The notes under the pieces: model-generated | Seen by the model: the letters and a program-made list of their open reading frames with translations, nothing else | Database searches by the model: none | Told to the model about the DNA's origin: nothing | Shown here: positions 17,376 through 22,580 of the stretch, piece by piece | Position numbering within the stretch: the first letter of the stretch is position 1 | Layout: every line of letters starts with the position of its first letter | Source: Helicobacteraceae bacterium | GTDB lineage: Bacteria; Campylobacterota; Campylobacteria; Campylobacterales; Sulfurimonadaceae | Assembly (NCBI GenBank): GCA_947498025.1 | Contig: CANMJR010000008.1 | Span: 1-64,000, forward strand | Direction: 5' to 3' | Length of the DNA: 64,000 nucleotides | Program-made: the position numbers and the translations under genes

Positions 17376-17905
17376 CCAACATTCAACAGGGTTGTTGTGA
17401 TAGCGATTTAAGTCAATTTACTATTATTGATGGGGATGCCTTAGATAGCGTAGGTTCTACTTGTGATAAAATAATTGAATGTTCGGATAAATATATTTTA
17501 GTAGAAGAAAAAAGTTTACTATTCGGATTTTTTAATTTATGTTGCAATGAGGAAAGTCAAAATCTTGAACACTATAAATATGAGCAAGATGGTACAATTT
17601 ATCTTAGAATTACTGATGTAATAAACCTCATCAATGATATTGATATAGAAATAAAAAAAAGATTGTTTTCTGAAAATATAGCAAATTTACTCTCTTCATC
17701 TTTACATAAAGTAAGTAATACAACACATATATTAGCAACAAAATTTGATAATACTAGAACAGCTAACATGTCAATATTTTATTTATACTGTAATAGTGGG
17801 AAGCCTATTGATAGAATTATGGGTGTTTGGTTATCAAGATATAAAAAAAATGTATTTATTGAGTGTCACGCTTTAAAGGCACTATTGCAACAAAGATTAT
17901 GTTAG
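17360..17905 (+). CDS. Small partner of the ATPase, possible PD-(D/E)XK-like nuclease
   Basis: A 181-residue protein I do not recognise as a named family. Residues 36-51 read D-K-I-I-E-C-S-D-K-Y-I-L-V-E-E-K, which fits the core strand pattern of PD-(D/E)XK nucleases (Asp36, then Glu49-x-Lys51 after a hairpin). The rest is mixed helix and strand with eight or so cysteines, including CC pairs at 12-13 and 61-62. The start is GTG at 17360 with GAGGA six bases before it, overlapping the ATPase frame by 16 bases. Position and overlap argue for a two-protein system with the ATPase as sensor and this as effector. That function is inference. Confidence 0.5.
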   Translation: MAIPIANIQQGCCDSDLSQFTIIDGDALDSVGSTCDKIIECSDKYILVEEKSLLFGFFNLCCNEESQNLEHYKYEQDGTIYLRITDVINLINDIDIEIKKRLFSENIANLLSSSLHKVSNTTHILATKFDNTRTANMSIFYLYCNSGKPIDRIMGVWLSRYKKNVFIECHALKALLQQRLC

Positions 17906-18010
17906 TAAAATCTCAATTTATCCTAAAACTCTTACGCCTCCCACAAACTATAAAAACACTAAAATTTATCAAAAAAACTATTTCTATTGATAAGGCTAGT
18001 CGGTATTGTC

Positions 18011-18083
18011 ATATGGGTAAAATATCCAATAATTTACCCATATAAAATTTATATGTTACAAAAATCGAAAAAATTACCCATAT
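18011..18083. promoter_or_regulatory. Three TTACCCATAT sites, possible operator
   Basis: ATATGGGTAAA (18011-18021) and TTTACCCATAT (18033-18043) form a perfect 11-bp inverted repeat spaced by 11 bp. A third direct copy, TTACCCATAT, is at 18074-18083, about four helical turns on. The array lies in the 258-bp gap between the ATPase pair and the aldo/keto reductase. It looks like a binding site for a dimeric regulator; no regulator gene is adjacent. Confidence 0.45.
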
Positions 18084-18101
18084 CAAAAAACCAAAAGTCT
18101 A

Positions 18102-18123
18102 GCATGTGGAACTTTTCACATGC
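18102..18123. promoter_or_regulatory. Short hairpin upstream of the aldo/keto reductase
   Basis: GCATGTG and CACATGC (18102-18108 and 18117-18123) pair as a 7-bp stem with an 8-base loop in the leader of the gene starting at 18164. There is no T-tract, so it is not a convincing terminator. Confidence 0.3.
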
Positions 18124-18163
18124 CAAACATAAAATAAAAACTCAGCAAAAAAGGAAAAACAAA

Positions 18164-19180
18164 ATGAACTACAGATACATCGGAAAAACGGGGCTTCGTG
18201 TGAGTCCTATTTGTATGGGGACTATGACTTTTGGTTCGCAGTGCGATGAAAAAGAGGCTTTTAAAATTTTGGATAAAGCGTATGATGCCGGAGTGAATTT
18301 TTATGACACCGCAGAGGTCTATCCGATTCCTCCGAGTGCCGAAAAAGTAGGCGTTACTGAGAAGATAGTCGGCATGTGGATGAAAACAAAACCTCGTGAT
18401 AGCATCATTTTGGCTACAAAAGTGGCAGGTGCGGCAAATGGGTGGTTTGTTCCGCCTGTGCGCCATGGTTTGACGGCGATTGACAGCTTCCACATTGAGA
18501 GAGCGATTGAGGGGAGTTTGAAAAATTTGGGCACGGATTATATCGACCTTTATCAGATGCACTGGCCTGATTCTGTTGTGCCGATTGAGGAGAGCATGAA
18601 AGCTTTTGATAGATTGGTTCAAAGCGGAAAAGTGCGTTACATAGGCACTTCAAATGACACCGCCTACGGCACGACCAAAGCTTTGATGACCTCGGCACAT
18701 AAGGGGTATGCAAGGTTTGAGTCTATTCAAAACAACTTTTCACTTCTCAACCGCCGCTTTTTGGATGAACTCGCAACCGTGGCAAGAAAAGAGCAGATTT
18801 CACTCTTGCCCTATTCGCCGCTTGCAGGGGGAGTTTTGAGCGGAAAATATAATCAGGCACATGTCTCGGGCGGTCGTTTTAGAGACTATATAAACTCTCC
18901 AACTCAGCGTTTAAGAGTGATGGCGGACAGATTTATGAATGAGAGAACGCTCGCTTCGACACAAAAGTATCTTAAAATTGCACAAGAGCATGATTTGCAT
19001 CCCGTAACCATGGCGATTGCATGGTCGAAGCAGTTTGATTTTGTGGCTTCTACTATCATCGGAGCAACCTCGGCAGAGCAGTTGGACGCAAGTTTGGCGG
19101 CGATGGAGTCGGTGTTAGGTGCCGAAGTTTTAGCTGCATGCGATAAAGTGCATAGTGAGATTTTATACCCTATGGGTTAA
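18164..19180 (+). CDS. Aldo/keto reductase (Tas-like)
   Basis: A 338-residue aldo/keto reductase starting MNYRYIGKTGLRVSPICMGTMTFG. The catalytic tetrad region is visible: Asp and Tyr in GVNFYDTAEVYP, Lys in ILATKVAG, and the His position in LYQMHWPDS. The C-terminal NADPH site follows (LPYSPLAGGVLSGKY and TIIGATSAEQLD). It reduces aldehydes or ketones with NADPH in the cytoplasm; the substrate is unknown, and Tas-like enzymes are often called general stress reductases. The ATG at 18164 has AAAGGAA upstream; the open frame extends further upstream without coding character. It is a single-gene unit preceded by an operator-like array. Confidence 0.9.
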   Translation: MNYRYIGKTGLRVSPICMGTMTFGSQCDEKEAFKILDKAYDAGVNFYDTAEVYPIPPSAEKVGVTEKIVGMWMKTKPRDSIILATKVAGAANGWFVPPVRHGLTAIDSFHIERAIEGSLKNLGTDYIDLYQMHWPDSVVPIEESMKAFDRLVQSGKVRYIGTSNDTAYGTTKALMTSAHKGYARFESIQNNFSLLNRRFLDELATVARKEQISLLPYSPLAGGVLSGKYNQAHVSGGRFRDYINSPTQRLRVMADRFMNERTLASTQKYLKIAQEHDLHPVTMAIAWSKQFDFVASTIIGATSAEQLDASLAAMESVLGAEVLAACDKVHSEILYPMG

Positions 19181-19267
19181 GCAAACCGCTTTATAGGCGG
19201 CTTGTAGTTTCCCTCTTTCCTCTTTTTTCCTCAAAATATTTCAGAAAATACGAACTGAATAAAAAAA

Positions 19268-19283
19268 TAGAACAATTAATGCA
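19268..19283 (+). promoter_or_regulatory. Sigma-54-type promoter of the nifQ-like operon
   Basis: TAGAACAATTAATGCA keeps the essential -24/-12 geometry, with AG at 19269-19270 and GC at 19281-19282 separated by ten bases. The ATG at 19325 follows at a suitable distance. The same TAGAAC-N5-ATGCA box precedes the ferredoxin-nifX unit and, on the minus strand, the nifS operon. Confidence 0.6.
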
Positions 19284-19324
19284 TCGCAACCTTATATGGT
19301 TCGTAATAGGGTGGAAATAGATTT

Positions 19325-19660
19325 ATGAATGCAGAACATCAAAAAATGTATGATGACTTAACTCAGCTTCTCTCCTCTTACGCTGCGCATGATTCTGCAA
19401 AAAATTTGGCTTCCCATGTCGCTCTCGTTTCGCTGGAGATGAATCATCTTTATGAAGATATGGGTTTTCTAAGCCGTACACAAATGGGTGCATTTATGTT
19501 AGAAAATTTTCCCGCATTGGCAAAGCAAAAACCAAAAGAGAAGCTTTGGAAAAAGTTTTTGTATGAACAGATAAATGCCATTGCTCCTGCATGTGCAAAG
19601 TGTGACGACCAACTGACATGTTTTAGATGCAGCTTAGAACAAAATATGTATGTCTCTTAA
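19325..19660 (+). CDS. NifQ-like molybdenum-handling protein (short form)
   Basis: A 111-residue protein. The segment HLYEDMGFLSRTQMGAF followed by ENFPALAKQ and WKKFLYEQI matches the conserved core of NifQ, and the C-terminus has the Cys cluster C-x2-C-x5-C-x2-C (CAKCDDQLTCFRC). NifQ carries a Mo-Fe-S cluster and delivers molybdenum to FeMo-cofactor assembly. NifQ proteins are usually about 170-200 residues, so the N-terminal part is missing or replaced, and the Cys spacing differs from the usual C-x4-C-x2-C-x5-C. A sigma-54-type box lies 42 bp upstream of the ATG. The next gene, an Nfu-like Fe-S carrier, follows within 20 bp. Confidence 0.7.
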   Translation: MNAEHQKMYDDLTQLLSSYAAHDSAKNLASHVALVSLEMNHLYEDMGFLSRTQMGAFMLENFPALAKQKPKEKLWKKFLYEQINAIAPACAKCDDQLTCFRCSLEQNMYVS

Positions 19661-19676
19661 AATAAAGGAGAATAAG

Positions 19677-20201
19677 ATGAGCAAAATATTTGATAAAAGT
19701 GTATTGACATGTGCAAACTCAGAGTATGATGAAGCGTACATAAAAGCATTGCAACACGCTAAAGAAGCTGCGGATAAAGGGCATGCAGACGCACAACTTA
19801 AAACCGGATTGCTTTATAGACAAGAGGGCAAAATAGCCGAGGCTATGCGTTATCTCATTACCGCCGCACACAACAACAGCACTCAGGCGCAAGCACTTAT
19901 AACTTATGTCAGTAACGCATCTATTGAATCAACAAGAAACAGCGCTTTTCATGATTTAGATAGAGATAAACAGCGTGTTTTAGTCGAAAATATGATTGCG
20001 ACAAAAATCCGTCCGACCCTCGCAGGTGATGGCGGAGGAATCGAACTCATTAACTATGTAGGCGGAAAAACACCGCAAATATGGCTGAACTACTTGGGCA
20101 ACTGTTCGGGTTGTCAGCTTGGTTCTACTTCGACGGCGGACATGTTACTGAAGCATTTTGAAACAATGATTGACAAAAATGTCGTACTTTATCTGATGTA
20201 A
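19677..20201 (+). CDS. Sel1/TPR-NifU C-terminal domain (Nfu-like) fusion
   Basis: A 174-residue protein in two parts. Residues about 1-85 form Sel1/TPR-like helices (YIKALQHAKEAADKGHADAQLKTGLLYRQEGKIAEAMRYL in shorter blocks). Residues about 95-174 are a NifU C-terminal domain with IRPTLAGDGGGIELINY and the cluster-binding CSGCQLG (C-x-x-C). Nfu domains bind a [4Fe-4S] cluster between two subunits and hand it to target enzymes. The helical repeat probably gives partner specificity. The ATG at 19677 has AAAGGAG before it. It follows the nifQ-like gene, so it likely serves nitrogenase maturation. It ends four bases before a dispersed repeat. Confidence 0.8.
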   Translation: MSKIFDKSVLTCANSEYDEAYIKALQHAKEAADKGHADAQLKTGLLYRQEGKIAEAMRYLITAAHNNSTQAQALITYVSNASIESTRNSAFHDLDRDKQRVLVENMIATKIRPTLAGDGGGIELINYVGGKTPQIWLNYLGNCSGCQLGSTSTADMLLKHFETMIDKNVVLYLM

Positions 20202-20204
20202 ACA

Positions 20205-20345
20205 TGATGTTATACCCTCAAATGAGCAAAGCCCATTTGAGTGGCAAGGACACAAGTGTCCTTTGCAATCCCCTAAAGCTTCCAGCTTAAATGCTGGAGA
20301 TTTTTAAGGTTTCTTCGTACCATTTTAAATGAGTGCGTAACATTA
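20205..20345. repeat. Dispersed TIR repeat, copy 3 (diverged, reverse orientation)
   Basis: About 141 bp bounded by TGATGTTAT on the left and GTGCGTAACATTA on the right. Read on the minus strand it shows the same internal order as copy 2 (AGCTTTAGGGG, then a GGACAC/GTGTCC hairpin, then a second stem). The second stem is CTCAAATG/CATTTGAG instead of TCTAAACG/CGTTTAGA, so pairing is kept while bases change. It ends two bases before the sigma-54 box of the ferredoxin unit. Confidence 0.7.
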
Positions 20346-20347
20346 GA

Positions 20348-20363
20348 TAGAACAAAAAATGCA
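20348..20363 (+). promoter_or_regulatory. Sigma-54-type promoter of the ferredoxin-nifX operon
   Basis: TAGAACAAAAAATGCA, with AG and GC ten bases apart, is identical to the nifQ-unit box in its conserved positions. The ATG at 20395 follows 31 bp later, with RBS AGGAGAA between. Confidence 0.6.
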
Positions 20364-20394
20364 AGATAAATTGAAAATATTTTAGGAGAAAAAA

Positions 20395-20781
20395 ATGGCT
20401 GTAATGATAACTGACTTATGTATAAACTGTGGGGATTGTGCTCCTGAGTGTCCGGTAGCGGCGATATTAAGTAATGATGACGAGAAAAACCCACATGCCG
20501 ATGAGCGATTTTATGTAAAAGCCGAGAGTTGTGTTGAGTGCGTCGGTCATGCAGATGCGCCGCGTTGTGCAGCAGTTTGCCCGACAGAAGGTTCAATTGT
20601 TTGGGATATGCCTTATACAACAGAGTTTGAGGAGTATTTTGTGGCAGGGCATGAAGATGGTACATATAAAATTCGTGAACATAAGAAAAAAGGTTTGATG
20701 CTGCCATCAGAAAAAGCACAACCTTTTATGGAAAATATCAGCAAAGAGTTGCGTGAATCACATGCAGCCGTAGCGGTTTAG
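20395..20781 (+). CDS. Nif-associated 2[4Fe-4S] ferredoxin
   Basis: A 128-residue ferredoxin. The first cluster motif is CINCGDCAPECP (C-x2-C-x2-C-x3-C-P). The second has the inserted spacing C-x2-C-x8-C-x3-C (CVECVGHADAPRCAAVCP), a form typical of FdxN/FdxB-like ferredoxins found with nif genes. A 50-residue C-terminal extension (AGHEDGTYKIREHKKKG onwards) follows. It probably carries low-potential electrons to nitrogenase or to a cofactor-assembly step. RBS AGGAG is seven bases before the ATG. A close paralogue lies at 21171, with nifX between them. Confidence 0.85.
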   Translation: MAVMITDLCINCGDCAPECPVAAILSNDDEKNPHADERFYVKAESCVECVGHADAPRCAAVCPTEGSIVWDMPYTTEFEEYFVAGHEDGTYKIREHKKKGLMLPSEKAQPFMENISKELRESHAAVAV

Positions 20782-20793
20782 TAAGATAATCTC

Positions 20794-21171
20794 ATGAATA
20801 TCGCGTTTGCATCCTCTGACGGAGAGCTTATAAACCAACATTTCGGCTGGTCTAAAAAGTTTTATTTATATAGGGTAAATAAAGAGAAGTTTGAGTTTTT
20901 GGGTGAAATTGATAGCTCGAATGAACCGGAGGGTGAAAAAGAGAAGTTAGATTATAAGATTGGTACGATTAGCAGAGCTGAGATACTTTACTGTACTCAA
21001 ATCGGTCCAAACGCTTCAAAGATGGTGCAATCTGCAGGAATTTACCCTGCACGGGTTGCGGAGGGTGAGAGCATAACCGAGGCTTTGAAAAAACTTCAGG
21101 CAACGCTAAACGACAACCCTCCGCCTTGGCTGTTACGAATATATTATAAAACACAAGAGAGGGATGAATAA
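20794..21171 (+). CDS. nifX: NifX/NafY-type FeMo-cofactor carrier
   Basis: A 125-residue protein starting MNIAFASSDGELINQHFG, the signature of the dinitrogenase iron-molybdenum cofactor-binding domain shared by NifX, NafY and the NifB C-terminus. ILYCTQIGPNASKMV and GIYPARVAEGESI complete it. NifX binds the NifB cofactor or the VK-cluster and passes it during FeMo-co synthesis on NifEN. The length is close to other stand-alone NifX proteins. It sits between two ferredoxin genes, and its TAA overlaps the next ATG (TAATG). The RBS is poor, so translation may rely on coupling. Confidence 0.85.
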   Translation: MNIAFASSDGELINQHFGWSKKFYLYRVNKEKFEFLGEIDSSNEPEGEKEKLDYKIGTISRAEILYCTQIGPNASKMVQSAGIYPARVAEGESITEALKKLQATLNDNPPPWLLRIYYKTQERDE

Positions 21172-21551
21172 TGGCGGTAATAATTACGGATCTATGTATA
21201 AATTGTGATGCATGTTTGCAAAATTGTCCGGTGAATGCCATTTTAGATGATACAAACAATCCATTAAAACAGAAGCGTTATTATGTGCAGTCAGAGAAGT
21301 GTGTTGAGTGCGTCGATATTTTTGATGACCCGCAATGTGCCGCAATTTGTCCAAGCATAGGGTGTATAACATGGGATATGCCATTTATTAAAGAGTTTGA
21401 TGCACACTACTTAAATGAAGAACTTTATAGACTTTGTGACATAGACAATATTGTCAAGTCTCCTGCTGTTAAAGAGAAAAAATACCGCAGAGATATTCCT
21501 CTGAATATGCGCGGAATAGGTAAAAAGGTACAGGTTGAGCCATTGAATTAA
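21171..21551 (+). CDS. Second nif-associated 2[4Fe-4S] ferredoxin
   Basis: A 126-residue paralogue of the ferredoxin at 20395. Motifs are CINCDACLQNCP and CVECVDIFDDPQCAAICP, again with eight residues between the second and third Cys of the second site. The C-terminal 40 residues differ from the first copy (KEKKYRRDIPLNMRG) and are basic. It starts on a TAATG overlap with nifX. Two similar ferredoxins in one operon suggest separate electron-donor roles, for example nitrogenase versus NifB/NifEN assembly; that division is inference. Confidence 0.85.
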   Translation: MAVIITDLCINCDACLQNCPVNAILDDTNNPLKQKRYYVQSEKCVECVDIFDDPQCAAICPSIGCITWDMPFIKEFDAHYLNEELYRLCDIDNIVKSPAVKEKKYRRDIPLNMRGIGKKVQVEPLN

Positions 21552-21572
21552 TATGGCAAAACCAGTGAGGAT

Positions 21573-22340
21573 TTAGTTATAATCCTGAACTATTTTATAG
21601 GTCATATCCAAATTAGTCGCTTTTAAAACTTCTATTCTCAGACCCTTAAATCCTACCAAAGCAGTATCGTCGCTCTCAAGCTCATACTCTACATCTTGTG
21701 TAAAAGTGGGTCGTGACATGTCATTTGTAAACTCTCTAAATGATATTTTTATTTGATTACCCACTCTGCCTTGATAGAGAGCCTCGTATTTGAAAGTATC
21801 TATAGAAGCATCTCGTGAGAACGCTGGTATTTTGCTATATTGAATAGGATGCTCAAGCTCAATCAAATTTTCGTTTGGATACTTTGTCGAGTGCGTAAAT
21901 TTATTCTGATTGTATGCATCAATAATACAACGGGCTTTTTCATTACAAACAGCAGTCCAATTGTTCCATTTTCTTAAATATAATACACTAGACGAATCGG
22001 TAGGAGTAGTTGCAGTATCCCCATTCATGTACATTAATCCAGCCCCTGCTGTGGCTACCGGTCCTAGCAGAAGCCATGCGGGATTGTAGCTGTAATCATT
22101 ACTGCTATTTTTTAATACTTCCGCAGGCTCATCTAGCTTTACTGCATAGCTCATATTGCCTAATTTTACATAAATACTTTCACCGACTTCAATCGTATTT
22201 ACAGTGTCAAGTTTAGGGCTATTTGCCTCTTTCTCATAATAAATATTTGGTAATTGAGGTGCTCTTGTTACGCATCCACTCAACATAAATGTCATGGACA
22301 AAATAGCAAATCCGAACATAATCATTTTTATTTTTTTCAA
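21573..22340 (-). CDS. Lipoprotein of unknown function
   Basis: About 255 residues starting at a TTG (22340-22338) with AGGA six bases before it. The signal peptide KKIKMIMFGFAILSMTFMLSGC ends in the lipobox LSGC, so it is lipidated and exported. The mature part contains VGESIYVKLGNMSYAVKLDEP, a short hydrophobic Gly-rich stretch (AWLLLGPVATAGAGLMYMNG) that could be a hairpin or membrane contact, and a beta-rich C-terminal half ending EVLKATNLDMTYKIV. I do not recognise the family. It is a single gene facing the ferredoxin operon, and the 21-bp gap between their stops shows no clear hairpin. Confidence 0.65.
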   Translation of the reverse strand: MKKIKMIMFGFAILSMTFMLSGCVTRAPQLPNIYYEKEANSPKLDTVNTIEVGESIYVKLGNMSYAVKLDEPAEVLKNSSNDYSYNPAWLLLGPVATAGAGLMYMNGDTATTPTDSSSVLYLRKWNNWTAVCNEKARCIIDAYNQNKFTHSTKYPNENLIELEHPIQYSKIPAFSRDASIDTFKYEALYQGRVGNQIKISFREFTNDMSRPTFTQDVEYELESDDTALVGFKGLRIEVLKATNLDMTYKIVQDYN

Positions 22341-22459
22341 TTTTATTCCTCTCAATATTTCACTTCCCGTGTTGTGACATATACTATCTAAAGAGATATG
22401 ATAAGTCAATACTTTCGGGGTGCGGAGTAGGAGGACTCAAAAAAGAGAAGGTATTTTTG

Positions 22460-22573
22460 ATGATAAAAAGTGCTTTTCAAAAGTCAAAGCTGGATATGGA
22501 AGTTATAATCTATTTTCATAACAAGCAGGATTTTTATCTATTCTCTCAGAAAGAGTTGAGAAGAGATAAATGA
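22460..22573 (+). CDS. Possible 37-residue small protein
   Basis: ATG at 22460 opens MIKSAFQKSKLDMEVII and closes at TGA 22571-22573. AGAAGG lies nine bases upstream. The reading is amphipathic and charged, with no signal peptide. It fills most of the gap between the minus-strand lipoprotein and CheW genes, and could equally be a remnant of a longer gene. Confidence 0.25.
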   Translation: MIKSAFQKSKLDMEVIIYFHNKQDFYLFSQKELRRDK

Positions 22574-22580
22574 AGTGGTA

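Noticed and set aside
17863-18045. 60-codon frame after the small ATPase partner
   Set aside because: No RBS, overlaps the operator-like array, and shows no domain pattern.
19181-19324. Possible riboswitch in the leader of the nifQ-like gene
   Set aside because: Only short weak stems are visible and the sigma-54 box accounts for the conserved part; no known aptamer core was recognised.
20273-20719. 148-codon minus-strand frame over the first ferredoxin
   Set aside because: Antisense to both cluster motifs and partly inside the dispersed repeat; no RBS.
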